Shown: in pieces, positions 1 through 7,861 of the stretch
Layout: each line of letters opens with the position of its first letter
Numbering within the stretch: the stretch's first letter is position 1
Assembly (NCBI GenBank): GCA_036501345.1
Contig: DASYAN010000341.1
Location: 1 to 11,288, forward strand
DNA: 11,288 nt
Direction: 5' to 3'
Origin: DASYAN01 sp036501345
Lineage (GTDB): Bacteria; Chloroflexota; Ktedonobacteria; Ktedonobacterales; Ktedonobacteraceae
Notes under the pieces: model-generated
Seen by the model: only the letters and a program-made list of their open reading frames with translations
The model's database searches: none
Told to the model about the DNA's origin: nothing
Made by a program: the position numbers and the translations under genes

Positions 1-635
1 CCCTCTTGGAGCCTATGACGTTTGACTGGGCGTCCATTGATAAATGTGCCTGTTGCTGAACGATTATCAACAATCTCATATTCTCCGTGGGCACACTCTT
101 TGATTGTTGCATGCAAGCGACTGACCGCCAGATCCTCCAAGAAGATGTCACATTCGCGGCTACGCCCTATTGTCATATCAGGTAGAACTTCGACGCTGCG
201 TACACTACTCTGCGGGTTTGCGAATTGTAAGCGAGCAATAGCACTAGATGAGTGCTCGGGAGCTTTTCCTATCAGGAGTTCACGCCCCCGTGAGGAGGGT
301 AGTTGGAATGGCTTGGTGCCTTCACTAGCATAAAAGATCATTTGTGTATTGCCAAAGAGTAGTTGATCTCCACTATTAAGCAACTGTTCGGTTACCGGGC
401 ATCCATTGACAAAGCTATCACCACTGCCATGATCATCGCGCAAGACATATCCCATAGAGGTGTAGATAATGCTGGCTTGCTTACGATGTACAGCAATATC
501 TTCTAGAAAGATATCGCTATCCCTCCTGCGACCAATAGTAGTACAGTTCTTCCACAATTCAACACGTTTACCAACTAGAGAACCTTTTTGAATCACAAGA
601 TAGGCTTCCTGCTGCGTCGTCTGTTCTGATAGCAT
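1..635 (-). CDS. Tandem FHA-domain protein, C-terminus cut by window edge
   Basis: FHA domains read phosphothreonine peptides, usually on targets of Hanks-type Ser/Thr kinases. About 211 codons are visible from an ATG at 635-633; an in-frame stop lies just upstream (657-659), so the start is well bounded, although the ribosome binding site is weak. Domain 1 spans about residues 11-102 (G35-R36; IFLED 42-46; FVNG 75-78). Domain 2 starts near residue 132 (IGRSRECDIFLED around 156-168, SRLHA 172-176, GTFINGRPV 196-204) and runs to the edge. Domain 2 has the canonical phosphopeptide-binding residues, whereas in domain 1 the SRxHA motif reads HRKQA. No membrane segment is seen in the visible part. 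The protein may continue into further domains beyond the window. The FHA assignment is very secure; the partner is unknown. A kinase gene lies 8 kb away on the same strand, but no direct link is shown. Confidence 0.93.
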   Translation of the reverse strand, partial: MLSEQTTQQEAYLVIQKGSLVGKRVELWKNCTTIGRRRDSDIFLEDIAVHRKQASIIYTSMGYVLRDDHGSGDSFVNGCPVTEQLLNSGDQLLFGNTQMIFYASEGTKPFQLPSSRGRELLIGKAPEHSSSAIARLQFANPQSSVRSVEVLPDMTIGRSRECDIFLEDLAVSRLHATIKECAHGEYEIVDNRSATGTFINGRPVKRHRLQE

Positions 636-677
636 AAGCTCTGTTCCGCCCAATCGCTAGTTTACCACTTTGAAGAG

Positions 678-707
678 AGTATAACGAATGACCTCAAGGT
701 GTGTCAA
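678..707 (-). promoter_or_regulatory. Sigma70-type promoter of the FHA gene
   Basis: On the minus strand a perfect -35 TTGACA (707-702) is followed after 18 bp by TATACT (683-678), one mismatch from TATAAT. Transcription would start near 670, about 35 nt before the ATG at 635. This is the best consensus promoter in the window. Confidence 0.75.
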
Positions 708-819
708 GGCAGCAGGGGCGATTGGTGGTTTTTTCAGCCCAATACCTTTCTACCTCTATGAGCGCTAGCGGCTACCCAGTAACAAGAATATACAAAGGTC
801 CTAGAGGAACCCTTTTCCT

Positions 820-850
820 TTGAAAATAGTGAGCTTTTTCGTTGTATATT
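820..850 (+). promoter_or_regulatory. Weak candidate promoter for the zinc-ribbon membrane protein
   Basis: TTGAAA (820-825) and TATATT (845-850) lie on the plus strand with a rather long 19-bp spacer. If used, transcription would begin near 857, which fits translation from the ATG at 901 and excludes the upstream TTG at 820. A small hairpin (AAAGG and TCC arms with partners, about 794-816) lies just before it. The call is tentative because of the spacing. Confidence 0.25.
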
Positions 851-900
851 GTGATAAACTTAGTAAAGATTGGTGTTTATTACACGGGTTTTGCTTTTCT

Positions 901-1965
901 ATGAGATGTTCAAATTGCGGATTACCGCTCTCTCCATCGCGCACAACTTGTCCGCGCTGTGGCACAACTTATAATGGAACCCCCAGAAAAGGCTGGTCTG
1001 AGCAAGATACATTGCTCCCTCAGGCTGGTACTTTCGCGCCGGGGAATATGCCGCCTGCTGGCCCTAATGGGCAACCAGGGCACGTTGAGGCGGAGGTTCC
1101 GTATGCTCAATGGAACGCTTATCCCGCTCCTACTTTCCATGAGGCCCCAGCAGGTTATAGCGGGCAGACACCGACTCAAACAGGACAGGAGTTATCTCCA
1201 GCTTCCGATAAAGACCACGCCTTTTTTGATCCTTCCCCCACTGTAAAGAAACAATCGATGCCACATCAAGTTCCGCAGTACTCAGAACAGTACCGGCTTC
1301 CTACAACTCCCCCCCAGACAATTTCACAGTCGCCTGGTTGGGAGCCTACAGCAGCACCACTTCATCCTTTTCCGCAGGCAACATATAATCCGGGAACCCC
1401 CCAGAGAAGCCAACGAACCATGCGGATCGGCTTTAGTGCGGCAGGCATATGCCTCATAGTAGGAGCCCTCATTCTGACATTTGTGTCTATCCTGGCTCAA
1501 CCGCTCTTGTCTTCAAACACTGGATCACCCCAGGCAACGCCTCCAAGTCCAAGGAGTACACTTCCTGCGACGATTGCCCCTTCACCTACCGTAGCCACAC
1601 CAACACCAGCTGGAGTCTTTCCAGGTGCACAGTATATTACCAATGCACACATGGCCACTGCAATCGACCAAACTACTGGGCAAGCTACCCAATATGCCAC
1701 AAATTTTACTACAAATCAAAGAATATATGTGACATTTTCTCTTAATACGGGATCCCAAGGTGGAGCTGTATGTCTTATGTGGTATATGAACACCCAATAT
1801 ATTTCTCAATATGAATTTGCAGTAGAAAAAAACCAACTTGATAACTCTTATTCTTATAACTCAATGTCCAATGCCGGCACTGGTTACGTAGAAATCTATT
1901 GGGCCACAACAGCCACTTGTACAGACAAATTGCTAGCTGCGCACGTCACCTTCACTGTGAGCTAA
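901..1965 (+). CDS. Zinc-ribbon, Pro-rich linker, single-TM protein with ectodomain
   Basis: This is an unnamed 354-residue membrane protein. Cys3/Cys6 and Cys17/Cys20 form a compact zinc ribbon at the extreme N-terminus. Residues about 22-172 are a low-complexity linker rich in Pro, Gln, Thr and Ser. A hydrophobic helix at about 176-198, preceded by Arg169, Arg172 and Arg175, is a single membrane anchor with the zinc ribbon inside. A Ser/Pro/Thr-rich stalk (about 202-240) then leads to a compact outer domain (about 243-354), which looks beta-rich and has Cys291 and Cys340 as a possible disulfide pair. The frame stays open upstream to a TTG at 820, but that adds 27 residues before the ribbon; I prefer the ATG at 901 because such ribbons usually sit at the terminus, although no strong ribosome binding site precedes it. 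The gene is monocistronic and convergent with the J-domain gene, 29 bp apart. Its function is unknown; surface sensing or binding is a guess. Confidence 0.8.
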   Translation: MRCSNCGLPLSPSRTTCPRCGTTYNGTPRKGWSEQDTLLPQAGTFAPGNMPPAGPNGQPGHVEAEVPYAQWNAYPAPTFHEAPAGYSGQTPTQTGQELSPASDKDHAFFDPSPTVKKQSMPHQVPQYSEQYRLPTTPPQTISQSPGWEPTAAPLHPFPQATYNPGTPQRSQRTMRIGFSAAGICLIVGALILTFVSILAQPLLSSNTGSPQATPPSPRSTLPATIAPSPTVATPTPAGVFPGAQYITNAHMATAIDQTTGQATQYATNFTTNQRIYVTFSLNTGSQGGAVCLMWYMNTQYISQYEFAVEKNQLDNSYSYNSMSNAGTGYVEIYWATTATCTDKLLAAHVTFTVS

Positions 1966-1994
1966 TCTCATCTCCCGCTCCAAGCACCACACCA

Positions 1995-2891
1995 TCAATG
2001 AATAGCCCCTAGCATAATAGCACCTACCATCACCATAACGACCAAGACAACACAGATTACAGCCAAGCGCAACCTAGTAGAACGCCGCATCATACGCAGT
2101 TGCAGTTCACCTATACGGGCATCTTCAGCAGGAGACCAACGAGCACTCCCACAATACGGACACAGCGGAAAGAGTTCGTAGGGCTGACATAGCCCTGTGG
2201 TAGTACTATGCACTTTCCTGCCATACTGATGCGACCCGATCTCATAACGAATCTGTTCGCTTTCAAAGACTGCACAGCAGTGTAAGCAACGCAGCAGCAA
2301 AAACTCGGACCAGTCTGTGGCCTGACACTTAGGGCAATAAGATGGCAGATTACCCATTGCGCTTTGCTTTTCCCAACTATGATGGCAACGATGACAAAAG
2401 TAGGTCTGCCTCTCTGCTGTGGGAGCATTTCCACGTAGCATTCCCTGCTGGACTAGCTCACGCGCCTCGGTCGGTGAGAGAGTATAGGCAATATCAATCA
2501 GGTCGATGTGTATAGCCTGACCCGGAGGAAAATCTAGAAAGTCATAGTAACGCTGGCGATCACGGCGTGCCTTTGCAGATATATCTTGAGCTCGCGCACG
2601 AACAGCATCACGTGTTAATGTATTTGGCGTACTGCACTCATAGCTATGAGAAGAAGAACTATGAACTTTGGCATATTTAGAATGCTGGGCATCATATTGT
2701 TGACGCGCCGTGGGATCATTCAGGGTTTGATAGGCTCGCAAAATTACACGCATTCGCTCATGAGCGTCTGCCCCTTTATAAACATCGGGATGATATTGCA
2801 AAGCCAGCTTTTTAAAAGCTGCCTTAATCTCACTGGAGGATGCATCTACAGCAACCCCCAGCACTTCGTAATAGTTAGGAGGAGTACTCAT
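1995..2891 (-). CDS. J-domain (DnaJ-like) protein with zinc ribbons and C-terminal TM
   Basis: This 298-residue protein begins with a J domain (about residues 6-69) carrying the HPD motif at 34-36, the element that stimulates ATP hydrolysis by DnaK/Hsp70. It is not a classical DnaJ: the Gly/Phe region, the four CxxCxGxG repeats and the C-terminal substrate-binding domain are absent. Instead there is a charged linker and two probable zinc ribbons, Cys166/169 with Cys186/189 and Cys202/205 with Cys244/247, followed by a hydrophobic anchor at about 274-296. A likely role is to recruit an Hsp70 to a membrane site or particular clients; this is inferred from architecture only. The start ATG at 2891 lies directly before the J domain; only a weak GGTG precedes it. 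No other chaperone gene is adjacent; gltB ends 265 bp upstream, with a hairpin between them. Confidence 0.9.
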   Translation of the reverse strand: MSTPPNYYEVLGVAVDASSSEIKAAFKKLALQYHPDVYKGADAHERMRVILRAYQTLNDPTARQQYDAQHSKYAKVHSSSSHSYECSTPNTLTRDAVRARAQDISAKARRDRQRYYDFLDFPPGQAIHIDLIDIAYTLSPTEARELVQQGMLRGNAPTAERQTYFCHRCHHSWEKQSAMGNLPSYCPKCQATDWSEFLLLRCLHCCAVFESEQIRYEIGSHQYGRKVHSTTTGLCQPYELFPLCPYCGSARWSPAEDARIGELQLRMMRRSTRLRLAVICVVLVVMVMVGAIMLGAIH

Positions 2892-2947
2892 CGCTACACA
2901 ATCACCATGGCAAATATTGACTTACAAATTTGCCTAAAAAAGTATCT

Positions 2948-2976
2948 TCTATAAGATAGACGAATAATAGATGCAA
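2948..2976 (-). promoter_or_regulatory. Candidate promoter of the J-domain gene
   Basis: On the minus strand TTGCAT (2976-2971) is followed after 17 bp by TATAGA (2953-2948), about 50 nt upstream of the ATG. The -10 lies within a short inverted repeat (TATCTT and AAGATA arms, 2943-2958), which could be an operator or simply reflect its AT-rich composition. The -35 match is only moderate. Confidence 0.35.
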
Positions 2977-3041
2977 AGGTTGTAGCTATACCACTCCGCT
3001 TGGCTAGACTATTCCTATTAGTAGAAAGGTATACACACGAA

Positions 3042-3078
3042 ATGCGAGGGAAAGACCTCGTTGGAGGTTCCCTCGCAT
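3042..3078 (-). terminator. Hairpin downstream of gltB, probable terminator
   Basis: Perfect 11-bp arms (3042-3052 and 3068-3078) enclose a further 4-bp stem (3056-3059 with 3064-3067) around a GTTG loop. The hairpin lies about 80 nt after the gltB stop. On the minus strand it is followed by only a short T run (TTTCG), so termination may be imperfect, or the hairpin may instead protect the mRNA 3' end. Confidence 0.55.
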
Positions 3079-3156
3079 GTAGCACAATTTCTTCTCTAGT
3101 TGAGAACTAACGCGTATTCTCCACTATTAGTTTGCTCAATCGATATCCAGTCAGTG

Positions 3157-6100
3157 CTAGTTCGATGCACTCAGTAGCCCTTGGCCATACTCACCAGCAT
3201 CGACAAAATCGCACGCCGAGGTGCTCGTGCCATGTGGCAGAACACGCCAGAATGAACTACAGTGTTGCTCCCACGCATTCAGAATACTTTCTGCATGTTT
3301 GCTATGCGTCTTGCGAGCATGCCACCCGATAACAGTGCGTAAAGCGGCCATTTCCCTCTCATCTCCAAGACGCTGAATATCGACCAGCTCACAGTTACAG
3401 CGACCAGAGAAGACATTGTCGGTATCCAGGACATAAGCGATGCCAGAAGACATACCAGCGGCGAAGTTGTGCCCCGTCTCGCCCAGTACAACAACCATAC
3501 CGCCTGTCATATACTCACAGCCATGGTCACCAACACCTTCGACAACAGCAAGAGCACCACTGTTGCGGACTGCAAAGCGCTCTCCTGCACGCCCAGCTGC
3601 AAAAAGCTGCCCACCAGTCGCACCATAGAGAACCGTATTACCCATGATCGTGTTTTGATGAGCTGCAAAAGTCGTCTCAGCAGGCGGTGCAATCACGATT
3701 TGCCCACCAGTCATGCCCTTGCCCACATAGTCATTCGCATCCCCAGAGAGTATGAGCCGCAAACCGGGAACACAAAATGCTCCAAAGCTCTGCCCCGCCG
3801 AGCCCTGGAAGTAACAGGTGATACTCACACCGGGCAGGCCTTTATTTCCATGGCGACGTGCAATCTCGCCAGCTAGACTGACACCAACTGAGCGATCATA
3901 GTTGTGAATAACGTGATGCGTAATCACACTGCGCTCCCCTGCCAGAGCTGGTTCTGCTTCCACTAGCAACTGCTCAGCAACCAGCGATGGAGGCACAACC
4001 GAGCGTGCATCTGGTGATGAGGTAATCGGCAGGGTTGTGAGCAATGAGGAGACATCAACATCCACGTTCTGGGAACATTGCAACAGATTGGCATGCCCGA
4101 TGATGTCTTCCATTCGTCTAAAGCCCAACTGTGCCAGCAACTCACGCACCTCCTCAGCGATTAGCGTCAAGTAGTTGATAAGGAACTGCGGACGCCCGGT
4201 GAACTTGGCTTGTAAGTCCTCACGTTGCGTAGCAATGCCCGCAGGACAGGTGTTCAGATGGCATTGACGAGCCATATCGCAACCAAGCGAGACCAACGCG
4301 GCAGTGCCAAAGCCAAATTCTTCCGCACCTAACAAGGCTCCTATGATGACATCACGGCCAGTTTTGAAGCCACCATCAACACGCACCCTGATACGCTTAC
4401 GTAATCGGTTCTTCACGAGTACTTGCTGCGTCTCAGCCAACCCACGTTCCCATGGCATACCAACATGCTTGATGGATTGGATAGGCGATGCCCCGGTACC
4501 ACCATCATGGCCACTGATCAATACATAGTCTGCATGCGCTTTAGCAACACCAGCGGCAATTGTGCCTACCCCAAAAGTTGAGACCAGCTTGACACCGACA
4601 CGAGCCTGTGGATTAATCTGATGCAGGTCATAGATGAGTTGGGCAATATCTTCAATGCTATAAATGTCGTGATGCGGTGGCGGCGAGATGAGCGGGACCC
4701 CCGGCGAGGTATGACGCAGACGGGCGATAAATGGTGATACCTTGAGAGGTGGCAACTGGCCACCCTCACCTGGTTTGGAGCCCTGTGCCATCTTAATCTC
4801 TAGCTCTTCCGCACGAACCAGATACTCTGCAGTAACACCAAAGCGGGCAGAAGCAACCTGCTTGATTTTGCTGCTTACAGGTGCACCTTCCAGCGTCTCA
4901 TGGTACCAAGCTGGATCTTCACCACCTTCACCAGTGTTGTTGCGAGCACCGATACTATTCATAGCAGATGCAATCGTACGATGCGTCTGCGAGCTGAGCG
5001 CACCGACAGACATTGCCGAAACGACGAAGCGTGTCCGGATTGCTTCCATTGGTTCAACCTCTTCCAATGGAATAGGAGTGGTTGGCCCAAAGGAAAGCAG
5101 GTCACGCAAGACCGTTGATGGGCGACTATAGACGAATGAGGTAAATTGCCGATAATCTTCTTTGCTTCCCGTCTGTGCAGCTTTTTGCAAGGCGCGAATT
5201 ACCAGTGGATTAAAAGCATGGTATTCAGCATCACGGCGGAAGCGATAGCGCCCCAAGTCGACCAGTTTGCGACGACGTGGGCTAGCATCGGGCATCTCTT
5301 GTTGCAGCCTTTGACACTGTTTGATCAACTGCTCAGCTACATCAGCATAGCTGACATTGCCGGGATGGAATGCCGAGCCAGAGAAACAGCGCTCGACGAA
5401 CGCTGATGTTAGACCCGCAATCTCAAACTGCCCAGCACCAATGATATTACGTATCGTTGAAATGCCCATACGTGCCATGACTTTGCACAAGCCATCCTCG
5501 ACAACATGGAGGTAACGCTCAACTGCCAGTTCTGGTGTCAAATGCTCTAGCTTACGCTCACCTGCCAGTGCACGCACACTGGTCAGAGCCAGTGTCGGAA
5601 CAACTGCTCCTGCTCCATATCCCAGTACCAGAGCAATCTGATGGATATCGCAAACGGTTCCAGTCTCACAAATAAGCGAGACTTGTGCACGCAATCCGTG
5701 CCGTACCAGAGCACAGTGTACAGCACCCACCGCAATAACCATCGGAATCGGAGCTTGCTGTAACGTCGCACCCCGGTCGCTCAAGATCAGCAAACCTGCA
5801 CCTGCACGGATTGCAGCAATAGCCTCCTGCTCCAGACGATCAAGTGTGGCCTCAAGTGCTTGTGGTCCTTCAGCAATATCGAAGGTTGTCGCAAGTGTGC
5901 ACAAACGAAAACGAGCATCCTGCAATTGGCATACAGCCTCTAATTGAGCCTCGGTCATCAGCGGCGTCTCTAGATGCAACAAATGCGCATGTTCCGGTAC
6001 CTCAATGAGGAGACTTTCGCGAGGACCAATAAAGCTGTCCAGCGAGATCACCACACGCTCACGTAGCGGATCAATTGGCGGATTAGTAACCTGAGCAAAA

Positions 6101-7689
6101 CGTTGGCGAAAGTAATCAGAGAATGAGCGCTCCTGAGCAGACAACACAGCAAGAGGCGTATCATCGCCCATACTCCAGGTTGGTTCTTTCGCATCCTGCA
6201 GCATGGGGCGAAGCACCATCTCAACATCCTCATGTGTATAACCAAAGAGTTGCTGACGCACAAACAGCTTATTAGTATCTATCGACTCTCCTACCAGATT
6301 ATGCTCTGGCACAGAAAGGTCAGAAAGATGCAGTTGATGCTTCTCAATCCATTCCTGGTACGGTTGACGCCCGGCCAGAACCGTCTTAATCTCAGCATTG
6401 CGCAAGAAGAGTTTCTGCTGCAGATCAACGGCAAGCATCTCACCCGGTCCCAAGCGGCCCTTCTCGACAATATCACCCGCATCCACGGATACCACGCCCG
6501 TTTCTGACGCTACAATCAGCAGCCCTCCCTTAGTCAGCATATAACGAGCAGGGCGCAGACCATTGCGATCTAACGCTGCACCAACAACATTGCCATCAGT
6601 AAAGACAAGAGCAGCGGGACCATCCCAAGGCTCAGCCAGACCAGCATGGTATTCACACCATGCTCGCTGGGCACTATCCAATTCTTGATCATGCTCCCAA
6701 GCTGGCGGAACTAACATCTGCATACTTTGAAGTACATCGCGACCGGAATGCGCCAGTAGTTCCAATACATTGTCGAACTGACTGGAGTCACTGCCGTCAG
6801 ACCTTAAAACAGGGACCAGATCGCTGATGTGGCCATCCCAGAGAGGCGAAGACAGTGCTCCTTCACGTGATCGCATCCAATTACGATTTCCTTGTAGCGT
6901 ATTAATTTCACCATTGTGCGCTATCATACGCATCGGCTGCGCCAGCCGCCATGCCGGGAAGGTATTAGTGCTATAGCGCTGATGAAAAATGGCCAGAGCA
7001 CTGGTGTAGCGAGGATCAGCTAGATCACGATAAAACTGTGGAAGCTGCTTCGGAGCCATTAGCCCCTTGTATACAATTGTCGTATGCGAAAGCGAGACGA
7101 TGTAGCAATCTGTAACCTGCGCATCATCAGACAACTTGTGCTCAATCAGACGTCGAGCGTAGTAGAGCATTTTGGCATAATGATCGGAGGTAAAGTGAGC
7201 AGGGCGTGTAAGCATCACCTGCGCAATCTCTGGTACAGTCTCCCTGGCACCTGTACCAAGAGCGCTATAATCGACCGGAGGAGTCCGCCAACCAAGGAAT
7301 ACTAAACCAACTTCGGTCAGCGTCTGTTCAATAATCTGGCGGCAATGTGTGGTAATAGTGCCTCTGTCGGAGGGAAGAAAGATCATACCAACAGCCAAAT
7401 CTTCAGGGCTGGCAACAGCGACTTGCTGCCTATCAAGTTCCTCAAGAAACAATACTCTAGGGATCTGGGTTAGGATGCCAGCGCCATCATATGTCTCAGT
7501 ATCAGCATCCTGTGCACCGCGATGAGTAAGGCGAGCTAGCGCTTCAAGAGCAGTCTGCACAATCACGTGACTGGCTTCACCAGAAATTTGTGCCAGAAAG
7601 CCTGTGCCGCAGGCGTCATGCTCCCAACGGCTATCATAAAGTGGATACATCGTACGCGTAGGATCAATGGCTTCATGCTTATGCATCAT
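3157..7689 (-). CDS. gltB: Glutamate synthase, large (alpha) subunit
   Basis: GltB transfers the amide group of glutamine to 2-oxoglutarate, giving two glutamates, the second step of the GS/GOGAT ammonia assimilation cycle in the cytoplasm. The protein is 1510 residues, a normal length. The class II glutaminase domain begins with Cys27 (HDACGTGF), the nucleophile exposed when a propeptide of about 26 residues is removed; HNGEIN is at 258-263. After a central domain, the FMN-binding synthase domain shows MSVGALS (893-899), NTGEGGE (918-924) and KPGEGGQLP (972-980). Cys1137, Cys1143 and Cys1148 (C-x5-C-x4-C) are the expected 3Fe-4S ligands. A GXGXG beta-helix domain ends the protein (GCEYMTGG, 1390-1397). 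The start is the ATG at 7689, six bases after a perfect AGGAGG; the frame is open to 7821, but that extension has no such signal. No gltD small subunit adjoins it, so the electron donor (NADPH through a distant GltD, or ferredoxin) is undecided. Confidence 0.97.
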   Translation of the reverse strand: MMHKHEAIDPTRTMYPLYDSRWEHDACGTGFLAQISGEASHVIVQTALEALARLTHRGAQDADTETYDGAGILTQIPRVLFLEELDRQQVAVASPEDLAVGMIFLPSDRGTITTHCRQIIEQTLTEVGLVFLGWRTPPVDYSALGTGARETVPEIAQVMLTRPAHFTSDHYAKMLYYARRLIEHKLSDDAQVTDCYIVSLSHTTIVYKGLMAPKQLPQFYRDLADPRYTSALAIFHQRYSTNTFPAWRLAQPMRMIAHNGEINTLQGNRNWMRSREGALSSPLWDGHISDLVPVLRSDGSDSSQFDNVLELLAHSGRDVLQSMQMLVPPAWEHDQELDSAQRAWCEYHAGLAEPWDGPAALVFTDGNVVGAALDRNGLRPARYMLTKGGLLIVASETGVVSVDAGDIVEKGRLGPGEMLAVDLQQKLFLRNAEIKTVLAGRQPYQEWIEKHQLHLSDLSVPEHNLVGESIDTNKLFVRQQLFGYTHEDVEMVLRPMLQDAKEPTWSMGDDTPLAVLSAQERSFSDYFRQRFAQVTNPPIDPLRERVVISLDSFIGPRESLLIEVPEHAHLLHLETPLMTEAQLEAVCQLQDARFRLCTLATTFDIAEGPQALEATLDRLEQEAIAAIRAGAGLLILSDRGATLQQAPIPMVIAVGAVHCALVRHGLRAQVSLICETGTVCDIHQIALVLGYGAGAVVPTLALTSVRALAGERKLEHLTPELAVERYLHVVEDGLCKVMARMGISTIRNIIGAGQFEIAGLTSAFVERCFSGSAFHPGNVSYADVAEQLIKQCQRLQQEMPDASPRRRKLVDLGRYRFRRDAEYHAFNPLVIRALQKAAQTGSKEDYRQFTSFVYSRPSTVLRDLLSFGPTTPIPLEEVEPMEAIRTRFVVSAMSVGALSSQTHRTIASAMNSIGARNNTGEGGEDPAWYHETLEGAPVSSKIKQVASARFGVTAEYLVRAEELEIKMAQGSKPGEGGQLPPLKVSPFIARLRHTSPGVPLISPPPHHDIYSIEDIAQLIYDLHQINPQARVGVKLVSTFGVGTIAAGVAKAHADYVLISGHDGGTGASPIQSIKHVGMPWERGLAETQQVLVKNRLRKRIRVRVDGGFKTGRDVIIGALLGAEEFGFGTAALVSLGCDMARQCHLNTCPAGIATQREDLQAKFTGRPQFLINYLTLIAEEVRELLAQLGFRRMEDIIGHANLLQCSQNVDVDVSSLLTTLPITSSPDARSVVPPSLVAEQLLVEAEPALAGERSVITHHVIHNYDRSVGVSLAGEIARRHGNKGLPGVSITCYFQGSAGQSFGAFCVPGLRLILSGDANDYVGKGMTGGQIVIAPPAETTFAAHQNTIMGNTVLYGATGGQLFAAGRAGERFAVRNSGALAVVEGVGDHGCEYMTGGMVVVLGETGHNFAAGMSSGIAYVLDTDNVFSGRCNCELVDIQRLGDEREMAALRTVIGWHARKTHSKHAESILNAWEQHCSSFWRVLPHGTSTSACDFVDAGEYGQGLLSASN

Positions 7690-7691
7690 GC

Positions 7692-7720
7692 TTGCCCTCC
7701 TAAAAAACCCGTCAGGGCAA
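7692..7720 (-). promoter_or_regulatory. Hairpin overlapping the gltB ribosome binding site
   Basis: On the minus strand TTGCCCT (7720-7714) is perfectly complementary to AGGGCAA (7698-7692), and that 3' arm overlaps the AGGAGG ribosome binding site (7701-7696). The loop holds GACGGG and a run of six T. When folded it would hide part of the ribosome binding site, a typical arrangement for translational control. A short competing CCC/GGG stem before the T run is possible. The pairing is seen; the regulatory function is inferred. Confidence 0.45.
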
Positions 7721-7836
7721 AAGTCTCGTGCAATTGCGTGTGGAAAGTAACTAGAGTTGCATGTTTGTAGTACGCGATATTGCCCCACGGAAAAAACTAT
7801 TCGTACAACGTTAAGAGGCAACCAGAGCCGAAATTT

Positions 7837-7861
7837 TCGACGAACTAGCGGTGTTCGTCGA
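7837..7861. repeat. Perfect 9-bp inverted repeat in the gltB leader
   Basis: TCGACGAAC (7837-7845) and GTTCGTCGA (7853-7861) are exact inverted copies separated by 7 bases. Neither strand has a clean T run right after it; the plus strand has a G/T-rich stretch further on. It could be an RNA stem in the leader or a binding site for a dimeric regulator. Confidence 0.6.

Noticed and set aside
820..900. 27-residue N-terminal extension of the zinc-ribbon protein from a TTG codon
   Set aside because: It would move the zinc ribbon away from the terminus and overlaps the candidate promoter; kept only as an alternative start.
1966..1994. Shared terminator between the convergent zinc-ribbon and J-domain genes
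   Set aside because: The 29-bp gap contains no inverted repeat I can see.
7690..7821. 44-residue N-terminal extension of GltB
   Set aside because: The ATG at 7689 has a perfect AGGAGG six bases upstream and gives a normal propeptide length before Cys27; the extension shows no GltB-like sequence.
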